From contig CM043967.1 in NCBI GenBank assembly GCA_014529385.2, positions 625,001 to 689,000 on the forward strand: a DNA stretch of 64,000 nt, written 5' to 3'. This document shows positions 45,139 to 55,824 of the stretch, piece by piece. The notes beneath the pieces were generated by a model. It made no database searches. It saw only the letters and a program-made list of their open reading frames with translations, and was not told the origin of the DNA. Both the position numbers and the translations under genes were made by a program. Position 1 is the stretch's first letter. Each line of letters starts with the position of its first letter. Source of the DNA: Adiantum capillus-veneris (taxonomy: Eukaryota > Streptophyta > Polypodiopsida > Polypodiales > Pteridaceae).

Positions 45139-46684
45139 AATTCAGATGACCAAAACGTGCATGCCAAAGTTTTGCATCTGAAATAGCCCTTGAATCTACA
45201 ACAGCATTTGCAAAATTTTGTCCACACTTGTCATACAAAGTGAGCTTATACAGCCCACGGCACAAAAGCCCAGATGCAACAATTTCATCACCAAAACTGA
45301 GATCATGAACTGTACATCTGTCATCCACAAATTTGACTACAAGTCCAAGTCTAGCAAGTGCGGATACAGACAAGAGATTCTTCTTGATCCCAGGTACATA
45401 AAGTGCATCAACAAGTGTGAAGGAACTGCCATTAGCAGCAGTGAGCACAATCTTTCCAACTCCCTGAACTGGATAAGAGGCGTTGTTGGCACAAGTGACT
45501 GAATTCCCATGAGGGACAGACTCGAGAGAGGTAAACAATTCACGATGTGAGGTAATGTGCTTTGTAGCACCACTGTCGAAATACCACACATGTGAATCTG
45601 CAGCAACTGACAAGCATGCATCATGGACAGCAGGATTGTAAGTGCACTCTGCGCTAAAAGCCCATTCTGCATCAACATCAGCATCACAATCTCCTTTCAC
45701 AGAAGACTCAACAATGGCTGCATTTGTAGTGGAACCAGCATTTGCAGTGGAACCACCCTCTTTCTTCTTAGCCTCTTTGGCCTTCAACTTAGGACACGAC
45801 TTGATCAAGTGATCATTGGCTTTACAATAATGGCAACGCATCTTCTTTTTGCCCTTATCACCAGAATTGCCAGACGAAGTGCTGCCAGCAGAAGCATTAG
45901 GAACAAAATTTTTGCCACTCGCAGCAGAACCATAAGAAGTGGCTGCATTACTGTTACCACCCTTTCTTTGAGAAGCAATAAAAGCCTGTTCAACTGCACG
46001 CTGCCTAGTCCTGTTTTTTCTAGAAAGTGACTCTTGCAACAGCAATGTGCATAATGCATCAAACTTTACAACTTCAGGATTTCCTTGGGTCATCAGTCTC
46101 CAAGTACTAGCAAAAGTCTGGTAGGAATCTGGTAAGGCATCAAGAACAGTCTGCACAAGGGAACTGTCAGAAATGACTTCACCTGCAGAAATGAGTTGCT
46201 CATTGATATCCTTGACACTAGCAAGGAAAGTGTCCATATCATCTTCCTCATGCATAATCTTCGACTCTAGCTCTTTACGCAGCAAAGCAATTTTAGCCTC
46301 ATTGCGGCTTGCATAAAGACCTGCTAGAATATCCCAAGCCTGTTTTGCAGATTTTGCTGAACGGATGTGAGGAATAATGGTGCGCTTCACAGACAACGCA
46401 ATCAATGCATGAGCCTGCGCATCCTTAACATCCCAACGAGCTTGTTCTGCTGTAGGCAAAACAACTCTAACAGCTGCAATCCTTGCAGCAAGACCTGCAA
46501 CATCCTCAACATCGCCTACATCTTCAGAACCAGGACGTACATCAATGCCCTGCACAATGTTCCAGACACCTTTTGACACAAGAACATGTTGCATCATATA
46601 AGCCCACATAGGGTAGTTGTCCCCATCCAACCTGTCCTCAGCAGCAAACATCTTGAACACATCTGTGTTGTTGTTGTCAGCCAT
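45005..46684 (-). CDS. Copia gag-protease ORF with integrase zinc finger
   Basis: Start chosen at ATG 46684 (MADNNNTDVF), 559 codons; upstream codons in frame lack an ATG. Residues 1-240 form a UBN2-like capsid region (YPMWAYMMQHVL, AKQAWDIL). A CX2CX4HX4C knuckle lies at 284-297 (CHYCKANDHLIKSC), the protease DSGA at 370-373 (WYFDSGATKHIT), and the pre-integrase H508/H513 with C542/C545 (LWHARFGH, CEGC). It terminates at 45005 just after the zinc finger because of a frameshift. The integrase core continues in another frame (pol ORF). One uninterrupted polyprotein is normal for copia elements, so this is a lesion, a sequence error or, less likely, a programmed shift. Confidence 0.9.
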   Translation of the reverse strand: MADNNNTDVFKMFAAEDRLDGDNYPMWAYMMQHVLVSKGVWNIVQGIDVRPGSEDVGDVEDVAGLAARIAAVRVVLPTAEQARWDVKDAQAHALIALSVKRTIIPHIRSAKSAKQAWDILAGLYASRNEAKIALLRKELESKIMHEEDDMDTFLASVKDINEQLISAGEVISDSSLVQTVLDALPDSYQTFASTWRLMTQGNPEVVKFDALCTLLLQESLSRKNRTRQRAVEQAFIASQRKGGNSNAATSYGSAASGKNFVPNASAGSTSSGNSGDKGKKKMRCHYCKANDHLIKSCPKLKAKEAKKKEGGSTANAGSTTNAAIVESSVKGDCDADVDAEWAFSAECTYNPAVHDACLSVAADSHVWYFDSGATKHITSHRELFTSLESVPHGNSVTCANNASYPVQGVGKIVLTAANGSSFTLVDALYVPGIKKNLLSVSALARLGLVVKFVDDRCTVHDLSFGDEIVASGLLCRGLYKLTLYDKCGQNFANAVVDSRAISDAKLWHARFGHLNFASLLRLQKSDMVASLPPLEAPIKHVCEGCILGKMQQVSKGWFS

Positions 46685-47032
46685 GGTAAATGCTGCACCT
46701 GATGTGAAAACTGCCCGAAAATAGGAGAAATGGAGCGGGAACAACTTGTGCTATATAGCACAAACCGTAGAAGACTATAAGGCACCTGTTATGCAGAAAA
46801 CGGCACTGACAGAAAATCTGCACAAAATGACGAAATAGCCTGTGCAGTACTGCCCGTAGTGGAAACGGAGGCCGAAATGAGCCCAAATCAAAATTCTGAG
46901 CAGACTTAGCTCTTCGAGCTATCCCAAAATATTTGTCGACCTGCGAACGCTTGCCAAAGCTCACTGAAATCGGAGAAAGTGAGCAGGCGTGTGCTGGAGA
47001 AGCTGGCGACTAAGCCCGGGAGGACGTGACCT

Positions 47033-47044
47033 GCTCTGATACCA
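47033..47044 (-). other. Primer-binding site of the copia element (tRNA-iMet type)
   Basis: The - strand reads TGGTATCAGAGC two bases after the 5' LTR, the standard plant copia site complementary to initiator tRNA-Met. Confidence 0.9.
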
Positions 47045-47046
47045 AT

Positions 47047-47273
47047 TGTTGGAATTAGGGTTACAGAGAAACACACACAGCTTGGAGAAGACGAAGGAAG
47101 CTCAAGGCACACAATAGAGAGTGTATTACTTAGTGTGCAATGGAAAGATAGATAGCCCTAGAGTGATGGGCGTATATACAATGCACGGGGGAAAAAACCT
47201 CCTAAAGAGGGAAAAAATGCCCCGGCGGTCCTAGTGTGTTCACACACATCACTACCACATGTATATGGTAACA
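47047..47273 (-). repeat. 5' LTR of the copia element
   Basis: 227 bp, one substitution (G/A) from the 3' LTR. Contains the TATA-like TGTATATACG and short GGGGGAAAAAACC / GAGGGAAAAAATG repeats. Confidence 0.95.
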
Positions 47274-50200
47274 AATAGATCTTAGATCCACCACTAAAGA
47301 TTTACCACTTGGCCATTATAATAACGAATGCTTGAAATGTGGATCCAATTGTTGATGTCTCCTGGATCCACCACTTGGTATTCTAACCATGTCTTAAAGG
47401 TAGGTGCATTCAACACTTGGCCATCACAACACTTGTAATTCTACACAAGGTCTGTGGGATGAGCGGATCCTAGATCCACCACTTGGCCATTATAATGAAG
47501 GCTTGAATGGTGGACCCAATTCTTGGTGTACCCTAGATCCACCATTTGGCCATTCTAACCCTTGTCTTAAAGTTTGATGAATCCCACACTTGGCCATCAT
47601 AAGACTTGTAATTTTACACAATGTTTGTGCGATGAGTAGACCCCAGATCCACCACTTGGCCATTTAAACTAGAAACTGGGAAGTAGGTGCATGAAAGTTC
47701 CACCATTTGGCCATTTACACTAAGAATTGGGAAGTAGGTGCATCAAAGATCCACCACTTGGTCATTATAACGAATCCTTGAATTGTGGATCCAATTGTTT
47801 GTGTCTCCTAGATCCACCACTTTGGCCATTCTAACCCATGTCTTAAAGTTAGATGCATTCAACACTTGGCCATCATAACACTTGTAATTTTTGACAATTT
47901 TTGTGGGATCAGTAGATCTTAGATCTACCACTTGGCTATTTAGACTAAGAATTAGGAAGTAGGTGCATCAAAGATTTACCACTTGGCCATTATAATAACG
48001 AATTCTTGAAATGTGGATCCAATTGTTGATGTCTGTTGGATCCACCGCTTGGCATTCTAAGGATGTCTTAAAGTGAGTCATATCCAACACTTGGTCATCA
48101 CAACACTTGTAATTCTACACAAGTTCCGTGGAATGAGCGGATCCGAGATCCAGCACTTTGCCATTCATACTAAGAATTAGAAAATAGGCGCATAAAAAAT
48201 CCACCACTTGGCAATTAGTAGGCTTGAGATGTGGATCCAATTGTTGGTGTCTCCTAGATTCACCACTTTGCCATTCTAACCCATGTCTTAAAATCAGATG
48301 CATTCAACACTTGGTCATCATAACACTTGTAATTTTAAACAATGTTTGTGGGATGAGTAGATCCTAGATCCACCACCTGGCCATTTAGATTAAGAATTGG
48401 GAAGTAGGTACATCAAAGATCTACCACTTGACCATTATAACAAAGGCTTGAATGGTCAATCCAATTGTTTGTGTCTCATAGATCCACCACTTGGCCATTC
48501 TAACCCATCTCTTAATGTTAGGTACATTCAACACTTGGTCATCATAACACTTGTAATTTTACACAATGTTTGTGGGATTAGTAGATCTTAGATCAACCAC
48601 TTGGCCATTTAGACTAAGAATTGGAAAGTAGATGCATCAAACATCCACCACTTGGCCATTATAACAAAGCCTTGAATTGTGGATCCAATTGTTGGTGTCT
48701 CCTAGATCCACCCACTTGGCCATTCTAACTCATCTCTTAAAGTTAGGTGCATTCAACACTTGGCCATCATAACACTTGTAATTCTACACAATGTTTGTGC
48801 GATGAGTGAATCCTAGATCCTCCACCTTGCCATTCATACTAAGAATTGAGAAATAGGTGCATCAAAGATCCACCACTTGGCCATTAGAAGGCTTAGAATG
48901 TGGATCCATTTGTTGTTTATCATAACACTTGTAATTTTAAACAATGTTTGTGGGATGAGTAGATCCTAGATCCACCACTTGGCCATTTAGACTAAGAATT
49001 GGGAAGTAGGTGCATCAAAGATATACCACTTGGCCACTATAAGAGAGGCTTGAATGGTGGATCCAATTTTTGGTGTCTCATAGATCCACCACTTGGCCAT
49101 TCTAACCCATTTCTTAAAGTTAGGTACATTCAACACTTGGTCATCATAACCCTTGTAATTTTACACAATGTTTGTGGGATCAGTAGATCTTAGATCCACC
49201 ACTTGGCCATTTAGACTAAGAATTGGGAAGTAGGTACATCAAAGATTCAGCACTTGGCCATTATAACAAAGTCTTGAATCGTGGATCCAATTGTTGGTGT
49301 CTACTATATCCAGCACTTGGCTATTCTCACCCATCTATTAAAGTTAGGTGCATTCAACACTTCGCCATCAAAACACTTGTAATTTTACACAATGTTTATG
49401 GGATCAATAGATCTTAGATCCACCACTTGGCCATTTAGACTAAGAATTGGGAAGTAGGTGCATCAAAGATCCACCACTTGGCAATTCTAACCCATGTCTT
49501 AAAGTTAGGTGCATTCAACAGTTGGTCATCATAACAGTTGTAATATTTACCCAGTGTTTGTAGGATGAGTAGATCCTAGATCCACCACTTGATCTTTTAG
49601 ACTAAGAAAAAGAAAGTAGATACATCAAACATCCACCACTTGGCCATTATAATAACAAATTCTTGAAATGTGGATCCAATTGTTGGTGCCTCTTAGATCC
49701 ACCACTTAGCATTCTAACCATGTCTTAAAATTAGGTCCATTCAACACTTGGCCATAATAACACTTGTAATTTTACACAATGATTATGGGATGAGTAGATC
49801 CTAGATCCACCACTTGGCCATTGAGGCTAACAATTGGGAAGTAGTTGCATCAAAGATCCACCACTTGGCCATTATAACAAAGGCTTGAAATGTGGATCCA
49901 ATTGTTGGTGTCTTCTAGATCCACCACTTTGCCATTCTAAACCATATCTAAAAGCTAGGTGCATTGAACACTTGGCCATCATAACAGTTGTAATTCTACA
50001 CAATGTTTGATGGATGAGTGGATCATAGATCCACCACTTGGCCATTTACACTAAGAATTGGGAAGTAGGTGTATCAAATATCCACCAGTCGGCCATTTAG
50101 ACTAAGAATTTAAAAGTAGGTGCATCGAAGATCCACCACTTGGCCATTATGAAGAAGGCTTGAATTGTGGTTTGAATTGTTGGTGTGTGCTACATCCACC

Positions 50201-50474
50201 ACTTGGACATTTCAACCATGTCTTAAAGTTCGGTGCATTCAACACTTGGCCATCATAACACTCGTAATTCTACACAATGTTTGTGGGATGAGTGAATCCT
50301 AGATCCTCCACCTTGCCATTCATACTAAGAATTGAGAAATATGTGCATCAAAGATCCACCACCTTGCCATTAGAAGGCTTGGAATGTGGATCCAATTGTT
50401 GGTTGTCTCCTGGATCCACCACTTGGCCATTCTAACCCATGTCTTAAAGTCAGTTGCATTCAACACTTGGTCAT
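47274..50474. repeat. Satellite block 3 (~225 bp monomer, ~14 copies)
   Basis: Same monomer as blocks 1 and 2. The first monomers after the copia element are more rearranged (skipped sub-units near 47300 and 48890). It ends at CTTGGTCAT where the LTR of element D begins. Confidence 0.95.
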
Positions 50475-51404
50475 TGTTGGATCCCAACTTGTCCAGCTGT
50501 TGTAATGAGCCCACCTTGGAAAGCCTATCAAATTCCCATTTTTACGTCAAAGAAGTCTTATCAGTTTGATCCACTTGTCTCGGTTATGTAAAGATTAATC
50601 AGTCAGTCAGGACCCCTAATTGTTCCCACTTTGTAATTATGAGGAAGAGAACCCCATGTACATTTTTTAGGTAAGGTGACTCAAGTATAAAAGTCACCTT
50701 AGAACCATTTATAAGATAACATTTTTTATTATTAATCCTGTGTCGTACGAGTCTGAGAGAGAGAGAGAGAGAGAGAGTGAGTGTGTCTTATCCTCTTCGC
50801 CACACGCTTCTCCCTCACCAGATTCACGACGTGACTACATCATCGTGGTAGTCTCTCCGAGAGCTACGCACCCACGCCACACATTCATATTTTCGAGCTG
50901 TTCGCGATCAGCCCTCCCTCGAGCTTGTTTTGCTTGTAAGTAACACAAACAGTGTTCGTTTTCAACAATCAAGTGCTCTATGGAAAGAGAAAGAGATTAG
51001 CTACACATAGATATTCATAGACTTAGGTTTCGTCCACTTTTGGATTATGACCTATGAGTCTATCATGAATGTAATCGAGATAACTAGGGTTCAAATCTAG
51101 TGAGATTAGACTTATAGGTAAGTATATCCTATTGAGAGGATGGTGACTAGTAAGTTTGATGTGATTCCGAGTTCATTGGAGGTGTAAACGGTGTTGTGAG
51201 CGTTTAGGGATAGAGTGGGTTGCATTCTACTAGGGTTAGTGATTGATGCATCATGAAAGTGCGTATGTGTAGATTGGTCTCAACCTAACAAGCTAATGAG
51301 ATTGCCTACGTGCACCTACAGGTTAGTCGTGTCGTCGGATGATAAGTATGTTGTCTGTGTCGTGCTTGCGAGCATGAACAGGGGAGTAATTTTTTCATAA
51401 AACA
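50475..51404 (+). mobile_element. 5' LTR of gypsy element D (930 bp)
   Basis: TGTTGGATCCC...CATAAAACA termini, directly followed by a primer-binding site. A TATA box (AGTATAAAAGTC) is at 50686-50692, with a GA tract at 50755-50777 about 65 bp downstream. It inserted into satellite after CTTGGTCAT; the likely target duplication is GTCAT (50470-50474), with its partner outside the window. Confidence 0.9.
50686..50692 (+). promoter_or_regulatory. TATA box of the element D LTR
   Basis: TATAAAA inside the LTR, oriented towards gag. Confidence 0.65.
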
Positions 51405-51405
51405 T

Positions 51406-51423
51406 TGGCGCCGCTGCTGGGGA
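51406..51423 (+). other. Primer-binding site of element D (tRNA-Asp type)
   Basis: TGGCGCCGCTGCTGGGGA, one base after the LTR end. It has about two mismatches to the tRNA-Asp complement seen in A and C. Confidence 0.85.
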
Positions 51424-51424
51424 C

Positions 51425-53056
51425 ACAAGACCTTAAGTAGGGAGATCTACGTCACTCTTGTGATGGTTAGCTTACTTTAGTTTCGACTATAGAGAGCTTA
51501 AACTTTTAGAACAAGATCCAGGATAGAGTATCCTGAGGTCTAGTGGATAGCCAAGAAGCCTGTGTCTTGCCGAGGGTCTATGACTAGTTAGAGTTAGTTA
51601 AGTAGGATAATGTGGAGTTATGATTTTTGGTTTTGAGTGCTTGTTATACTTGTGTAGAAGTAGAGTAGAAAAACACTGTAAAAACGAAAAAACAAACAAA
51701 AAGAAGAAACAATAAGGCTGTTTACATGCCTTGAAAGCAAAACCCACACCGTATACCCTTGAAGGGGGTGAAAAGAGTAGACATTAAAATTTATCATCCA
51801 ACACTTGAGAAAACATAAAAATTGCGACCAAAACCAACAAAAAGAAACAGGTGATTGTCATAAGAGAACACTAAGTGAACCTAACAAGGCCAAGAAGAGA
51901 TATAACCATTGGCCTAGGGTAAACTAACTGTGTCATGAGGTACAACTGATGTTCACAAGTTTAAGATGAAGTGTCATCAAATTTGCGTCACGTCAAGTGC
52001 ATTTGAGTTGTGAATTGCCATAGAAAAGTGAAATTTGTGAAGTGCTTGAGTCCAAGGTCAAAATAAGTCCAAACTTCATAAAACTTGAGGGATAGACTTA
52101 TAAGGGCACAGAGAACACAACTGTCCAAAAACAGACAAAAAATGAAATCCCCATTGCTCTCTGCCTAGTCTATAGCGATAGACTGATGAAGTGGTGATTG
52201 ACTAACAACAGGAAAAAAACCTTTATACCACAGGTTTAACACATCAATACAAGGGTACTCACAAAAATTGAGTGAAACTGAACACCATCTTGACCACAAA
52301 ACTTCAAAACTGGTGTTTTAGAGTCTGAATTCAGAGACAAGGGCAAGAAGTCTTTGACCAAATGTCCAAACAGTGCCAAAATTTTTCAATGCACTACACA
52401 AGGAGAGGCTAAACCAGCTGTGGAGAAAACTTGAGAAAAATGCCAACAATGGAGAACATGCCAAGTCTATCGCGATAGACTAGGGAAATTGCTGTTGAGG
52501 ACCTTTTATTTGAAATTTTCCAGAGGGAGAGCTTTATCAGAGCCTATAGAGCATACACACCAAATTTCAAGGCATTTAGATCACTGAAAGTCAATCTAAG
52601 GCCCAGATAGAGAATCAGGCTCTAACCAAAATACTAAAATGGGACCAAAACCCAACCCAAGTGTCCAAACTTCATAAAACTTGAGGGATAGGATATAGAG
52701 TGTAACTGGAACTCAAAGGTGAAGTCACAATTTTAAATTGACTTATGCTGAGCAAATTGTCAGTCTATCGCGATAGACTAAGAAAGTAGTGATTCAGACA
52801 TATTTTGCAATTTGTGACTATACTGCTAGGACATACTCTCCATATAGATCCCAGCCATCATTTCATATTTGAAATTGGACCACCAGAAGACTGACTAAGT
52901 GGTTTCTCTACATACTTGAAAGATTTTTTGTGGTTCAAGGAAAACCCTTGTGAACAGACTAACCATACTTGTGTAGATCCCAGAAGGAGATCATCACAAA
53001 GCCGCACAAGAAGGAGTCAAGGTAAGATTTAAGTTTGCAACCCAGCTTTCATTCTT
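51425..53056 (+). other. Untranslated leader of element D with ~298 bp periodic structure
   Basis: 1.6 kb with no credible ORF. A phrase CCAAACTTCATAAAACTTGA recurs at about 52069 and 52665, 596 bp apart, twice the 297-298 bp palindrome spacing. The leader is therefore built of ~298 bp tandem units now largely diverged, except at the palindromes. Confidence 0.7.
52167..52779. repeat. Array of three 18 bp palindromes in the element D leader
   Basis: AGTCTATCGCGATAGACT, perfect at 52464-52481 and 52762-52779, with one mismatch at 52167-52184. Start-to-start intervals are 297 and 298 bp. The design matches the arrays of B and C, but the sequence is unrelated apart from the CGCG centre. Confidence 0.9.
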
Positions 53057-55815
53057 ATGTATTTAAGGTCGGGAGCCTTTGTTAAGTCAGGAGCTAAAAG
53101 TGTCAAAAGTCAAGTAAGCACCACGTCCACCGAAGAGAGTGTAACTCAGACGAGACTAGACCCATTAGCACCGATCATTGAAGAGGGTAGTGATATTGAC
53201 ACTTCGTCGAAAAAGTCCTTCATGATGGGGAGTCAACAACTAGGAGGGTTCACTGGTGAAGGACCAATGCCAAGGGGAAACACCTCCCTACATCCTTTAA
53301 ACGAAACCAAGTTCACTATAATCTTCTTGGAAGAAACAAACTCGAGGGGAGCCTTAGTTTATTCTGACTATCAAGGATGCAAGTATATTTGTATTGAAGA
53401 AAGACCTGCTCAGAGACTAGAGATAATTTGAGTCTATGATGATGGAGACGGATTCCGAGACGAAAAGGGGAACCACTATCTGATAGTTAGTAACCCTGAG
53501 GATTACAAAAGATATGGAGATAACGTGGCAAAAGGGAAAATGGTTTCAGAAACCCAAGAACCGCCTCCTAACATTGATCCACCTAGAGCGCTGTTTATGT
53601 ATGATAAGAAAACAACCAGGGTCCCAACCTATAATGAGAATGTGGGGATTTACAAGCACGAAAGCAAGGGAATAGTCTCTTACTTTCGATGCAAGGAACC
53701 CTACCCAAACGAATTAAGCAAAGACAAGGTTCTTTACTTATTCTCTTATGAAACTGCTATGGGGAAGGATATTGTTTTTGTTGACAGGTACGGGTGAGAA
53801 TACAAATGTATTCTCTCAGAAGAGGTTGAAAAGGCAACAAATCCGAGAGCATCAACCTATGGCCCCGACAAAGTACCAAGAGCCAACTACACCCCTAGCA
53901 AGTCGCCAAATCCCTTTTCAGAAGAGTATGATGCTACCTCACATTCTACCCGACAACCAACGTTCAACTACCAGGACCAACCAGCTACTCAGCCATCATT
54001 GCAGGCATGGATTCGACATAGTGCTACATTAGAACAAGACCGAACCCGAGAGGGTTATCAAACCGCACGAGGGCTAAGGGATTTACAAGAACCATCACTC
54101 TATGCACAGTATCAAGGAGAGAGTAAGCCAAAGACTCAGGGGTCAACTGAGCCTGGAAGACCACCCCTAGAACGAGTTCGGAGAGATGAACCTGGCCACT
54201 ACACAAGACTAGAGGAGGTATATCGACTAGGACGGGGAGATCCCATGATGAGATTTGTAGACCATCGTAGAATTAGACCTTCTCAAGTGCAAAAATGGGT
54301 AAACAAGAAATACACGGGAAGCAGGGATCCGAGAGATCATGTAGCAGCCTTTGTGCGTGTAATTAGATATGAAGAGGTGTTAGACTTTCCTACCCAATTT
54401 GCAGGATTTGGTTTAACCTTAGAAGATGATGTTGCTACATGGTTTGACTCAGTGGAGTGAAGAGACTTTGAGTCTATGGAGGAAGTGTTTGACGAGTTTA
54501 TCGAGGAATTCTCACAAAGGGGAATAGCTCATAATACAGTCTCACAAATCCATAAATTCAAACAGAAAGATGGAGAGTCGGTGCGAAAGGCAGCCCTCCG
54601 ATTAAAAGGATATGTTAAGTTCTGGCCCGTGGAAGAACTGCCAACTCGGTCCAGACTTATGCTTATATTTATTCAAGGACTAAGGAATGCAGATCTCCAG
54701 AAGAACTTACATATGAAAAGGAGCACGACGTTGAATGAGTTAACCAAGGAGGCTCTATACCTTGTGGACAATTGTGCGGTCTACAAAGAGGGTGAGTTCA
54801 AGGATCTTGACGATGATTCCTCCTCGCAACAAAGCGGAAGCAATTCTGCTAAGACAACACCCAAAGGAGAAGTAGCCAAGAGCAGCTTGTAGAGGAAGTG
54901 CTTAAAAAGATTAACTTGTATTCCAAACCACAAGCTATACAACCAAAATGGTGTGCGATTGAACAAAAATGGACAAACCATGGGACGGAGGAGTGTTATT
55001 ATAACAAGGGATATGTGAGAGAACGACCACATGCTCCACAAGCTCAGGCGACATCCCCTCAAGTCCCACCGATGCCTAGATATAAGACAGGCAACCTACC
55101 AGGACCTGTAGGTGTAGAAAGACCACAACCAGTGTTGGGACAACAACCACCCCTACCAGGATTACGACTAGTCGGCATAAGATACACACCCACAGTAACT
55201 GAGTCGGATGAGAAGGCTTTGGTACCTATGCATGCATACTACGACGAGCCCAATGGATATGCGGAAAACTCTGTCTATTATCCACCAAAAGAACCCTCTA
55301 CACCAGAACCATGGAGCATGATGGGAAATACAGGACCACCAACTGCTGCACAGGCAGTGGGAGAAGGAAGATATAGCTTGGATGAAAGAACATTGTCGTT
55401 CATAGCCAACGGAGGCATGAGCGGGCAGAGCTTTGCACACCAACAAAGAGGAGCTCAAGGAGCACCTCAGTAGCCTAAGGGACCATGCTACAAGTGTGGT
55501 GGAGACCATTGGCTAAGGGACTGTCCTCATGATGAAATCATTAGGGTCAACGTATATTGCACCGAGTGTGGAATTACTCACTTGATCCCTGATTGCTCAA
55601 AAAAACCGAGCAAAGGAGCAAAAACTACCTTGAATATGTTGGGAGCACTGCCTTCCAGTGGAGGGTTAGAAAATGAAACTCCGATTCCTGTTAAGGTCTT
55701 GACGAGAGCCCAAGCAAGGAAAAATGACAATCAGGCCAAGAGTAACGATGAAAATCAAGAAGAAATCAAGACTGACAAGTCTAGCGTCAGTCGTGATAAT
55801 CCTTGGAAAGAATGA
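53057..55815 (+). pseudogene. Gag of gypsy element D (several stops and one frameshift)
   Basis: ATG at 53057 (MYLRSGAFV). Stops at 53429-53431, 53795-53797 and 54458-54460 in the first frame, a frameshift near 54880, then TAG 55471-55473 and TGA 55813-55815. Domain order follows element C: N-terminal LRSG region, IYKHESKGIVSYFRCKEPY, capsid core (NKKYTGSRDPRDHVAAF, RGIAHNTVSQIHKFKQ, LMLIFIQGLRNADLQKNL), CX8HX4C motif (WCAIEQKWTNH), Pro-rich stretch, two CX2CX3HX4C knuckles (CYKCGGDHW near 55488, CTECGITH near 55558) and a basic tail. Non-functional as it stands. Confidence 0.85.
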
Positions 55816-55824
55816 AGAGCGAAA

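Larger units (their letters stand above)
42101..47273 (-). mobile_element. Full-length Ty1/copia element (5173 bp)
   Basis: Two 227 bp LTRs (42101-42327 and 47047-47273) with TGTT...AACA ends differ at a single base. The 5 bp target duplication AATAG flanks both sides, and satellite continues in phase outside. Protein order is gag, protease, integrase, RT, RNase H, the copia order. The near-identical LTRs indicate a recent insertion. It is the only potentially active element in the window, apart from a frameshift near 45020-45045. Confidence 0.95.

Noticed and set aside
42553-45502. + strand reading frames across the copia element
   Set aside because: Antisense shadows of the copia gag and pol genes.
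33895-49417. Recurrent ~64-residue reading frames in the satellite (CIK.PPLGHYN...LLDPPLGHSNP)
   Set aside because: They arise because the same satellite monomer is open in one frame in some copies. Most lack an ATG, there is no promoter, and many monomers break the frame.
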